64,000 bases of DNA from Nemorincola caseinilytica. Its GTDB lineage: Bacteria > Bacteroidota > Bacteroidia > Chitinophagales > Chitinophagaceae. A program made the position numbers and the translations under genes. The notes below the pieces were generated by a model. The model was not told where the DNA came from, ran no database searches, and saw only the letters and a list, made by a program, of their open reading frames with translations. Where the stretch lies: the NCBI RefSeq assembly GCF_039540515.1, contig NZ_BAABFA010000019.1, forward strand, positions 247,693 to 311,692, in the 5' to 3' direction. Positions 15,814-24,211 of the stretch are shown here, in pieces. Position 1 is the first letter of the stretch; each line of letters opens with the position of its first letter.

Positions 15814-18732
15814 CTAGAATTTCCTCAGCAAAGTAAGATAAATATCGTATTGGTTCCTGAAGCTCGTCTCGTTCGTCTTCATGTTGTACCAGCTCGCATT
15901 CACACCAAAGGTGGTACGATAGTGGAACTGCCTGCGGTAGCCCACGCCACACGTCACTGTCTGGTACTTCGCAAATCCGGTCAGGAAGTAGTTGGTACTG
16001 AAATCGTCCGGCACATTACCATAACCGGCAATGAAAGAGAAGTTCTCACTCCTGTTATCGCGCAGGTAATACCTGGCGGTAAATATGCCGGATAAATAGC
16101 TATCGTTGATGGTAGTATTGGTATTGGTGTCGTTATAGTTTATCTGCATATAGAACACTCTCATGTTCAGTAGGAAGTCGCCCACTTCCTTCGACAGGCC
16201 CACTACCGGAGATGTAGATGTGCTATTGTTCTGCAGTTGCAGGTAGCGCGCACCCAGCTCTACCGTATAGCCATTGCTCAGGGCTATATTGCCCGAGTAC
16301 GCTAACCTAAGCCCCGGGAACACCAGTGATGTGGGGGAGTAGGCGATAGCCAGGTGAGAGAAGAACTTCTTGGAATGGTTGTAGTAGGTCTCCCCTTCGA
16401 ACTGGTAACCCGTACCCGTGAGGCGGCCGGCATAGTTCATACGCAGGTACACCACCCCCTTTTTTATATAGCGCCCATACTGTACGGTGGCTATACTATT
16501 GATGATAGGTGGCAGGGTAGCCGCCTGTATTATCTTTGAATGCAGGTAGAACAAGCCTATCTCGTTCTTCAGCCTGCGGGCGTACAGCAGCGCTGCATAA
16601 TCTACATAGCCCGGGCGCTGGCTCATCTTGGCCAGTGTATCGGCGGTACGCCATGCCTCCTCATACTTGCCCTGTGCCTCCAGTACCTCTGCCTTCCTGT
16701 GCAGGAAAAAATAGTTCTGCGGGAAGAATGCCCTGCCCCTGTTCAGCAGGGCTATAGCAGTATCGTACTGCTTCATGTCTATCTGCAGGTTTATGGTATG
16801 GTATAGCGGTATGGTGTCCTTGGGCGCCACCGATAGTGCCTCGTAGAACTCTACCAGTGCGCTGTCCTTATTGCTCTTTTCCAGGTACTCGCGGCCTGCG
16901 CCCAGGTGCTGCTCCATGTATGCCGCCCTGTAACGTATATTGTACGGGTATGCCTTGTATAATGGCCCCGATATCTCGTAGGCCGTCTTGTATTGCTTCG
17001 CATCGGCATACACCAGCGACTTGCGGAAAAGCAGGTCCTTGGAATCGGGATAATACCTCAGCCCCTGGTCCACATAGTACAATGCAGAGTCATAGTCCTT
17101 TATGGCACTCTCTACATTGATGATGTAGTTCAGCGCATCTATATTGTCGGGTTGTTTGTCCAGTACATCGCGCAGTACTTTCAGCGTATTGTAATAGTCG
17201 TCGTACTGCATGGCCTGCCTGCCTGCTGCCAGCGATTGCTCTATGAGGCTGGCCAGGTATTGCCTGTTCTCAGGGTGTGCCTCCAGCAGTTGTTTCGATA
17301 TGGCCGCAGCATCGGCATAGCGCTGGTAGCCATCCAGCACCACCGCCTTCTTGAAGAGCAGGTGCTCATCATCGGGGTAAGAGGCCAGCGCCTCGTCTAT
17401 AGTACGCAGGGCATCGTCATAGCGCTTCTGTATGGTATAGATGTTTATCAGGTAATTGGTAGCCGCTATATTGGCCCTGTCGTAAAAGAGTACCGACCGC
17501 AGCGCTACTATGGCGCTGTCGTACTCCATTTCGTTCATGTATTGTTTTGCAGCCAGGGTGCGCAGCTCCAGGAAGTTCGTCTTATTGAATTCGTTGGGGT
17601 TGTCCCTGAACATGGCCTCTGCTATCACCGATGCCGCACCATAGCGTTTCAGCTCTTCCAGTATGCCCAGCTTCCTTTTCAGCAGCTCAAAATCATTGGG
17701 CGATGATCTGAGTCCAAAATTCACCCACTGCAGTGCCAGCAATTCATTGCCACGGCTAAAGCATATGTTGATCATATAGTTCAGCGCGTCGCGATTAGAT
17801 GGCTCACGATCCAGCACCGCCGCGAATAGCAGGTAGGGGTCGGTATTCATATAGAATTTGCCTGCCGCCATGCGTATATAGGTGTTCAGGCGTTGCACAT
17901 CGGCATTGGTGGGGTATAGCTTTATCAGCTTCTCTACTACCTCTATCGCCTCTACATAGCGCGACATGGCCTCCAGTATGCCCACCTTCTTCATCAGGTA
18001 TTCATAAGAGTTGGGGGTAGACTGCAGCGCCCTGTTCGTGAACTGCAGTGAGCTCTCGTAATTGCCCGACCGGAGGTCGAGCCCGAAGATGGCCGTAAGC
18101 GCCTCTTTGTTCAGCGGGTCTTGTTCCAGCACGGCCTCATAGGCTCGTTTTGCTATCTCTATATATCCCCTGTGCGAATATTGCCGTGCCACGGCCAGCT
18201 TATAGTCCAGATACACACTGCGAATGAAGGGGTCGGCAGAGAAACGGTCGAAGAGGTAATCGGCCAGGCGGTTGCTCTCCATCCAGTCGCCCATCTTCAC
18301 ATATATGTTCAGCTTCTTCAGCAGCAGGTCCCTGTCGTTGGGAAAATACTTCAGGCCCATATCGGCATACTCCAGTGCCTGCAAGTAGTTACACGCCAGG
18401 TCTTCCATGTTCACCAGGTATATGTAGGCATCGCGGTAGCGGGGGTTCTTGTTCAGCACATAGTTCAGCTCTGCACGGGCGCTGTCTATTTTCCCTGCCA
18501 GCGAGTAGGCATGGCCCAGCAGCAGGTGTATGTCCAGGTTCTTGGGCGATATGTCTATCGCCTTATTGCACATCACTATCGCCTTCTGGTAGTGCTTCAG
18601 CTCTATCTCCTTCTTCGCTTCGTTGTACAGGTTATCGGAAGACTCGATCATCTTGAGCCACTGCGCCTGCACGGGCAGCCCCACGAACATCAAGACCAAT
18701 AATACCGGCAACAACCGTGTCACAAACTTCAT
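15814..18732 (-). CDS. TPR-rich outer-membrane protein with C-terminal YaiO-type beta-barrel
   Basis: 972 residues from ATG 18732; upstream in-frame codons precede a clear signal peptide (~1-23, ending VQAQW). About 700 residues of TPR repeats follow in ~34-residue steps (AIDISPKNLDIHLLLGHAYS, LKYFPNDRDLLLKKLNIYVK and many more). The last ~240 residues alternate as an outer-membrane barrel with tyrosine-rich strands and end in an aromatic (LRKF). TPR plus barrel is the layout of PgaA, the poly-GlcNAc exporter. Downstream of two GT2 synthases, an export porin role is a good inference, not a proof. Confidence 0.85.
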   Translation of the reverse strand: MKFVTRLLPVLLVLMFVGLPVQAQWLKMIESSDNLYNEAKKEIELKHYQKAIVMCNKAIDISPKNLDIHLLLGHAYSLAGKIDSARAELNYVLNKNPRYRDAYIYLVNMEDLACNYLQALEYADMGLKYFPNDRDLLLKKLNIYVKMGDWMESNRLADYLFDRFSADPFIRSVYLDYKLAVARQYSHRGYIEIAKRAYEAVLEQDPLNKEALTAIFGLDLRSGNYESSLQFTNRALQSTPNSYEYLMKKVGILEAMSRYVEAIEVVEKLIKLYPTNADVQRLNTYIRMAAGKFYMNTDPYLLFAAVLDREPSNRDALNYMINICFSRGNELLALQWVNFGLRSSPNDFELLKRKLGILEELKRYGAASVIAEAMFRDNPNEFNKTNFLELRTLAAKQYMNEMEYDSAIVALRSVLFYDRANIAATNYLINIYTIQKRYDDALRTIDEALASYPDDEHLLFKKAVVLDGYQRYADAAAISKQLLEAHPENRQYLASLIEQSLAAGRQAMQYDDYYNTLKVLRDVLDKQPDNIDALNYIINVESAIKDYDSALYYVDQGLRYYPDSKDLLFRKSLVYADAKQYKTAYEISGPLYKAYPYNIRYRAAYMEQHLGAGREYLEKSNKDSALVEFYEALSVAPKDTIPLYHTINLQIDMKQYDTAIALLNRGRAFFPQNYFFLHRKAEVLEAQGKYEEAWRTADTLAKMSQRPGYVDYAALLYARRLKNEIGLFYLHSKIIQAATLPPIINSIATVQYGRYIKKGVVYLRMNYAGRLTGTGYQFEGETYYNHSKKFFSHLAIAYSPTSLVFPGLRLAYSGNIALSNGYTVELGARYLQLQNNSTSTSPVVGLSKEVGDFLLNMRVFYMQINYNDTNTNTTINDSYLSGIFTARYYLRDNRSENFSFIAGYGNVPDDFSTNYFLTGFAKYQTVTCGVGYRRQFHYRTTFGVNASWYNMKTNETSFRNQYDIYLTLLRKF

Positions 18733-18757
18733 TATATATACTCCTTTTACTTTTTTA

Positions 18758-20323
18758 CTACTTCGTAGCGGCCATAGCGGCTGCATCTGTCTTCTTCTTG
18801 GTAGGCTGCATACCAAAGCCCTGCCGCTGCATATTGCCCCACACATGCTTACGCCCTGTCACAAAGTTGAAGTAACCCTTGATGGCAAAGAACATGATGA
18901 GCGGGTGATAGATGAAGGGCTCCAGGAAGGCCATCAGGCACAGGCCTATGGTCTCGCCCCACGTTTTATAATACTTGAAAGTGAGCTGGTCCCACAGCAG
19001 GGCCAGTGTAGTGATCATTACCGAATAGGTATAAACGAAAACGATAAGGATGATGGCGAACGGCCAGTTGATCTGCCCGGTGATGATGAGGTAGATATAG
19101 AACAATATACCCGTGAACTCTACTATAGGCGCCAGCAGCTCGTACAGAAAGTTGTAGGGGAATACTATAAGACCCAGCCTGCCGTAGCGGGGGTTGCCTA
19201 TTATCTTCCTGTGTATGCTCATTATCTGCGCCAGTCCGCGTCCCCAGCGTGAGCGCTGGCGGCCGAACACCTTCAGGGTAGTAGGTCCTTCCGTCCAGCA
19301 CAGGGTAAGGGGCACATAGCGTACAGAGTATTTCCTTTTGTTGTCCTTCATGAAGGCGCACATACGCGTCACCATGTCCATATCCTCGCCAAAGGATTTA
19401 GAGTCGTACCCGCCCGCTTTTACGGCTATCTCCTTATCGAACATACCCAACCCGCCCGATACGTTGGGTACGGCATTGATGAAATCCCATCCCATTTTAC
19501 CCAGCATGTAGGCGCGTATATACTCCATCTCCTGAAAACGGGGTATGAGCCTGCGCGGCGGGCGCACGCGTATCATCAGGCCCTCGTCCACATCGCAGGA
19601 GTTCACCATGCGCAGTGTGGCTCCCGATGCTATGACACGCCTGTAATCCTCTTCTATATGCACATAGCCACACTCCTGGCAGGGTGCGCCCACCTCTTTC
19701 ACCTTGGTGGTCTCCTCGTCCATGAAGGGCTTTATCAGCTTTATGAGGGTATCCTTGTCCAGTATACAGTCCACATCCGTACACAGGAAGTAGTCGTAAG
19801 AAGATATATTGATGCCCGCGTTCGATGCATCGGCCTTGCTCTTACCGTTCACCTTATCTACCACTACCAGCTTCTCATACGCCCTGTTCGTCGATTTGAA
19901 TATCCTTTTTATAGGCTCGCAGTTCAGCTTCTCCCTGAAGGCATATTCCACATGCACCAGCTCATATTCATCTATCAGTTTCTCCAGCGTATCGTCGGTA
20001 CTACCGTCGTTCACTATTATCACCTCGAACTTCGGGTAGTTGAACGTAAGCAGCGAGCGCACGTTCGATATGATGGTAACACCCTCGTTGAAGGCAGGCG
20101 CTATCACCGATATGCCCGGCGCTAGCGGCGACTCCACTATCACCTGGAAATCTACAGAGGCGTTCTTCTTCATGTACCGCTGTATGGATATCAGCGACAT
20201 GATGGCCAGCATGGCATATGCCATCAGCAGCGATGTACCATATATGAACACCGCCGACTGGTAGAACACACCTACGGCATCCCAGAACGTACCACCAGAA
20301 AAGAGATCATAAAAAAGCTTCAT
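18758..20323 (-). CDS. Processive GT2 polysaccharide synthase (first copy)
   Basis: 521 residues. One N-terminal membrane segment (~20-48), then a GT2 domain: APAFNEG (~75-81), VNDGSTDDT (~104-112), metal-binding DVD (183-185), GED (312-314), and the processive-synthase motif QRSRW (356-360). Several membrane helices follow (~385-490) and a KHVWGNMQRQGF tail. This is the PgaC/hyaluronan/cellulose synthase type, making beta-linked chains at the inner membrane. Unlike its neighbour it carries a ~25-residue insert (~207-230) with a C-x-x-C pair (APCQECGY). Confidence 0.9.
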   Translation of the reverse strand: MKLFYDLFSGGTFWDAVGVFYQSAVFIYGTSLLMAYAMLAIMSLISIQRYMKKNASVDFQVIVESPLAPGISVIAPAFNEGVTIISNVRSLLTFNYPKFEVIIVNDGSTDDTLEKLIDEYELVHVEYAFREKLNCEPIKRIFKSTNRAYEKLVVVDKVNGKSKADASNAGINISSYDYFLCTDVDCILDKDTLIKLIKPFMDEETTKVKEVGAPCQECGYVHIEEDYRRVIASGATLRMVNSCDVDEGLMIRVRPPRRLIPRFQEMEYIRAYMLGKMGWDFINAVPNVSGGLGMFDKEIAVKAGGYDSKSFGEDMDMVTRMCAFMKDNKRKYSVRYVPLTLCWTEGPTTLKVFGRQRSRWGRGLAQIMSIHRKIIGNPRYGRLGLIVFPYNFLYELLAPIVEFTGILFYIYLIITGQINWPFAIILIVFVYTYSVMITTLALLWDQLTFKYYKTWGETIGLCLMAFLEPFIYHPLIMFFAIKGYFNFVTGRKHVWGNMQRQGFGMQPTKKKTDAAAMAATK

Positions 20324-20352
20324 ACCTTATCCCTACGTCCTTGTTATATATT

Positions 20353-21822
20353 TTATGTTGCTTGTGTGGTCGGTGATTGGGGCAAAGTACTCTTCGATTT
20401 CTTGAAACCTGCACGCTGCATATTGCCCCACGAGTGCTTGCGGTTGGTAAGCTGAAAATAATAACCTCTTATAGAGAACACCACTATCAGCGGGTGGTAT
20501 ATGATCATTTCTATGAACACCATAGCGGCTATCCTGGCCACATCGCCCCACGTCTTGTAGTACTGGAAAGTAAGCTGGTCCCACAGTACCGACAGCGTAG
20601 ATATCATTACCGAATAGGTATAAACGAATATCAGCAGTATGATGGCATAGGGCCAGTTCACCAGCCCGAAGTAGATAAGGAATATGTAGTAGATGATACC
20701 CAGGAACTCTATAACCGGCGCCAGCAGCTCGAAAAAGAAGTTGTAGGGGAACACTATGAAGCCAACCCTGCCATATGCCGGGTTGAAGAGCATTTTTTTG
20801 TGTGCCAGCATCAGCTGTAGCAGGCCGCGCGCCCACCTGGTACGCTGCCTCATGAATATCTTCACCGATGTGGGGCCTTCCGTCCAGCACAGGGTAGTAG
20901 GTATATAGCGTACCGATGCATCTATCTTGTTGTCGTACACATAGCGCGACATACGCATACGCAGCTCCATATCCTCACCAAAGGAGGCGGGGTCGTACCC
21001 GCCTGCCTTGATGGATATCTCCTTATCGAACAAGCCCAGGCCGCCCGATACGTTGGGTACGGCATTGATGTAGCTCCACCCCATCTTACCCAGCACAAAG
21101 GAGCGGATATACTCCAGCTCCTGGAAGCGGGCCAGCAGCGGGCGCGGCGCCTTTATGTTTATCAGCACACCCTCATCCACCTCGCATGAATTGGCCATGC
21201 GCAGCGTGGCGCCGGTGGCTATCACGCGCTTCTTCTCCTCCTCCATTATGGGCTTCACCAGCATTTGCAGGGTCTGCGTATGCAATATGCAATCCACATC
21301 CGTACACAGGAAGTAGGGAAATGCCGAAACGTTTATACCCACATTCGTGGCATCGGCCTTTGCCTTACCATTCTCCTTGTCCACCACCAGCAGCTTGGCA
21401 TATGCCTCGTCCGACGATTTGTATACACCCCTCACCGGCTTCGATGTCAGCTTCACGTCATAGGCAAAATCCACTTTCACCAGAGAGAATTCCTTGATCA
21501 CCTTCTCCAGCGTATCATCGGTACTACCGTCGTTTATGATGATCACCTCATAGTTCGGATAGTCGAACGTAAGCAGCGAGCGCACATTGGATATGATGGT
21601 AAGACCCTCGTTGAACGCCGGCGCTATCACAGATATGCCGGGGGCCAGCGGCGAGCCTACTATCACCTTATAGTCGGTATAACTTTCCTTGCGCAGGAAG
21701 AGGCGTATGTTCGCGAACGACAGTATGGCCAGTATAGCATAGATAAGCAGCAGTCCCACACCATATATGAATACGGTGGTCTCGAAGAACCAGGAAGCAT
21801 ATTCTATGAATGTGGCGCCCAT
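20353..21822 (-). CDS. Processive GT2 polysaccharide synthase (second copy)
   Basis: 489 residues, a clear paralogue of the gene downstream. N-terminal membrane segment (~17-42), GT2 core with APAFNEG, INDGSTDDT, DVD (175-177), GED (282-284) and QRTRW (326-330), C-terminal membrane helices (~352-455) and a KHSWGNMQRAGF tail. It lacks the C-x-x-C insert of the first copy. Its ATG shares one base with the stop of the HEAT-repeat gene, showing tight coupling. Two complete synthases may make one mixed polymer or two products. Confidence 0.9.
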   Translation of the reverse strand: MGATFIEYASWFFETTVFIYGVGLLLIYAILAILSFANIRLFLRKESYTDYKVIVGSPLAPGISVIAPAFNEGLTIISNVRSLLTFDYPNYEVIIINDGSTDDTLEKVIKEFSLVKVDFAYDVKLTSKPVRGVYKSSDEAYAKLLVVDKENGKAKADATNVGINVSAFPYFLCTDVDCILHTQTLQMLVKPIMEEEKKRVIATGATLRMANSCEVDEGVLINIKAPRPLLARFQELEYIRSFVLGKMGWSYINAVPNVSGGLGLFDKEISIKAGGYDPASFGEDMELRMRMSRYVYDNKIDASVRYIPTTLCWTEGPTSVKIFMRQRTRWARGLLQLMLAHKKMLFNPAYGRVGFIVFPYNFFFELLAPVIEFLGIIYYIFLIYFGLVNWPYAIILLIFVYTYSVMISTLSVLWDQLTFQYYKTWGDVARIAAMVFIEMIIYHPLIVVFSIRGYYFQLTNRKHSWGNMQRAGFKKSKSTLPQSPTTQAT

Positions 21823-22976
21823 TAATACTTGATAAGCGGGTTAAGACAGTGTTTTATTATCAGTTGGTTCTCTTCATGGGTCATTTCCATCAGCTCTTCC
21901 ACCAGCAGCCTGGAGTGTTGTGTATTGTGCCGTATGATGGCTCTTGCCGCATTCATGCGTATATCGAAGTTGGACGAATACAGGAACTCTGTCTTCAGGA
22001 ACTCCAAGTACTTGCCCGATGCTATGCTGCCCATCGCCTTCAGTATCTCTATCTGGCAGTTCAGTGGCTGGTGGTTGTATATACGCACCATCTTCTCCTC
22101 TGCCACCTCTGCCGATAGCTTGCCCAGGCAGGCTATCGCATCGGCGCGAAAGTAGTGGTCCTTGTTGTTCAGCAGTTCCATTACCGCGGGTATGGCGCTC
22201 TGCTGGTCGTAGTGGGCTATCAGCTTCAGGCAGAAGGATACCACGCTCTTGTTAGATGAATAGCTCACCCAGCGCGAGAAGTTGGGGATGGCTATGTCCT
22301 TCGTAGTGGTGATGATCTTGAACATCTCCAGCTGGTCCCATGGCAGCAGCGGCTCTGTGGCTATATCAAAGAATTTGAAAGGCTCGTTCTTGCTGAGCTG
22401 TATGTAGGCATTTCGTGCGGCCGCCCTCAGCGATGGGTTGGTACTGTTGGTGAGCGGCAGTATGGTCACGTCCGATATGGATATGTCCATCTGTGTCAGC
22501 TCCACCACCGCCTTTATCTTGCGCTCCCACCTCATAGACTTCATTTTGGCAAATGAGTCTTTCTGCAGGTCCATATCTATGTACAGCTTCCTCAGCAGGT
22601 CGCCCACCTCTCCACGAAAGTTCTTGCGGTACTGTATCAGGGTATCTATCAGTATCTGCCGTACGAAGGGCTTTTTGTATACCTTATTGGCCAGCGCCGC
22701 CTGGTCGAACTCTATTTCTTCTATCAGTACGTCCTTGCCCAGGTTCTCGTTCAGCAGTACCTGCTCGGTTATCAGTTCTTCTATTATGGGGCTTATAAAG
22801 GCCACCCTTTTCTCGTGCACATAGCTGCGGTAACGTTTGTACATTATCACGCCATAGGCTACTATCGTGGCCACAATGGCTATCACGATGAATGCCAGGG
22901 CTATCTCAATAAAAAGTGGGAGCAAACTGAATTGCTCATATGCCTGGAATAATAGGTCTACCAGATCTTTCCACAT
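21822..22976 (-). CDS. HEAT-repeat protein with N-terminal membrane anchor
   Basis: 384 residues. One transmembrane helix (~21-46) is followed by a soluble, mostly helical part. The C-terminal half shows HEAT-type helical pairs (PSLRAAARNAYIQLSKNEP, IPAVMELLNNKDHYFRADAI, LKAMGSIASGKYLEFLKTEF). HEAT proteins are scaffolds. Placed between a response regulator and two synthases, it may assemble or gate the synthase complex, possibly taking the role of PgaD. That role is inference only. It starts 17 bp after the regulator gene. Confidence 0.75.
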   Translation of the reverse strand: MWKDLVDLLFQAYEQFSLLPLFIEIALAFIVIAIVATIVAYGVIMYKRYRSYVHEKRVAFISPIIEELITEQVLLNENLGKDVLIEEIEFDQAALANKVYKKPFVRQILIDTLIQYRKNFRGEVGDLLRKLYIDMDLQKDSFAKMKSMRWERKIKAVVELTQMDISISDVTILPLTNSTNPSLRAAARNAYIQLSKNEPFKFFDIATEPLLPWDQLEMFKIITTTKDIAIPNFSRWVSYSSNKSVVSFCLKLIAHYDQQSAIPAVMELLNNKDHYFRADAIACLGKLSAEVAEEKMVRIYNHQPLNCQIEILKAMGSIASGKYLEFLKTEFLYSSNFDIRMNAARAIIRHNTQHSRLLVEELMEMTHEENQLIIKHCLNPLIKY

Positions 22977-22993
22977 GTCGCTCTACTCCTCTA

Positions 22994-23395
22994 TTATTTT
23001 TTCTTGGTTACAAGCTTTAGGTTGCTGCTTCTATTGGCCAGCAGCTTGCGGATGCGTATCATCAATTCACCCGCCATTATCGGCTTCTTCAGGTAGTCGT
23101 CTGCGCCCAGCCTGAAGGCCTCGGTTATGGTCTCCTCATTACCTACCGACGAACATACTATTATACCCACATGGCGCTTTTCGGTATTGGCGCGCAGGCG
23201 GCTCACTACTTCCAGTCCGTTGGCGTACGGCATCATCAGGTCGGTTATCACCACATCGTACTGCTCATTGTCCAGTTTTTCAAAAGCTTCCTTACCATCC
23301 TTGGCCGTCAGTACCTCATGTCCGTCCTTCCTCAGAATGTTCCGAATAGCTTTCAGCATTATATCGTCATCCTCTATTACTAATATATTCGACAT
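22994..23395 (-). CDS. Single-domain response regulator (CheY-like)
   Basis: 133 residues, a receiver domain with no output domain. The acidic pocket is EDD (Asp9, Asp10), the phosphoacceptor is Asp52 (VVITDLMMP), the switch residue is in CSS (~82) and the conserved lysine is in YLKKP (~104). A basic tail ends the protein. First gene of the exopolysaccharide operon. With no DNA-binding domain it should act by protein contact, perhaps on the HEAT protein or synthases. No histidine kinase is encoded nearby. Confidence 0.9.
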   Translation of the reverse strand: MSNILVIEDDDIMLKAIRNILRKDGHEVLTAKDGKEAFEKLDNEQYDVVITDLMMPYANGLEVVSRLRANTEKRHVGIIVCSSVGNEETITEAFRLGADDYLKKPIMAGELMIRIRKLLANRSSNLKLVTKKK

Positions 23396-23810
23396 ACCTT
23401 GTGTTGATAGCTTTTTAGGCCTATTAGTTAACTACGAAAAATACACCTTGCCCGTCGTTTTCGCCCTGCAAATATCCGCTTTATATCTTAACATCTATAG
23501 CATTTACATTATATTAACGAAAACGCTATAAATTAACAAACGGAAAACATGAGGGGTTACCGACAGGCATGTTTGATATAAAATTAGCCCTTACGGCGCT
23601 AATAAGCAAATCTCCCGCCCCAATGAATTAAACATTAATACAACATGTGACATATCCCTTCTGCAAACTGCCAAAATTTGTCACAACAGGCCCTCGGAAC
23701 TGCCATTTTGAACGAAGTAGGTGCCAAAAAGAACAGATAGCGGCTATGGCACAATATGTGATGAACCAAATCAAAACAACCATCCTTAAACACTTAAAAT
23801 TTTATAAGTC
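23396..23810. other. 415-bp divergent intergenic region
   Basis: AT-rich spacer between the exopolysaccharide operon (-) and groES (+). It must hold promoters in both directions, but I see no clean TAnnTTTG pair for either and no CIRCE-type inverted repeat before groES. No convincing short ORF. Confidence 0.5.
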
Positions 23811-24092
23811 ATGACAAAGAACGTGAACATTACTCCATTGCACGACAGGGTAATAGTGAAACCCGCTGCCGCAGAAGAGAAGACCGCAGGTGGTATCATC
23901 ATCCCCGATACAGCTAAAGAAAAACCTCAGCGTGGTACTGTAGTAGCTGCCGGCCCCGGTAAGAAGGACGAGCCGATGACCGTTAAATCTGGCGATACCA
24001 TTCTCTATGGCAAATATGCCGGTACCGAAGTGAACTTCGATGGCCAGAACCTCATCATCATGCGCGAAAGCGATATATTAGCGGTGATATAA
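23811..24092 (+). CDS. groES: Co-chaperonin GroES
   Basis: 93 residues matching GroES end to end: ITPLHDRVIVKPAAAEEKT at the start, the mobile loop GGIIIPDTAKEKPQ, the GTVVAAGPGKK turn, and the C-terminal ESDILAVI. The heptamer caps GroEL during folding. It lies 119 bp upstream of groEL in the usual order. Confidence 0.98.
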   Translation: MTKNVNITPLHDRVIVKPAAAEEKTAGGIIIPDTAKEKPQRGTVVAAGPGKKDEPMTVKSGDTILYGKYAGTEVNFDGQNLIIMRESDILAVI

Positions 24093-24211
24093 TTAGGGCA
24101 TGTACCAATGAGGCAATGCGACAATCGCCTGTTCACCATAAAACAATTAAAATAAAAAACATCTATAATTGGCTAATTGCCAAATTGTAAAATCATAAAA
24201 TTAAAAAAAAC

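Noticed and set aside
23640..23810. CIRCE or other heat-shock operator before groES
   Set aside because: No 9-bp inverted repeat of the CIRCE type was found in the upstream region.
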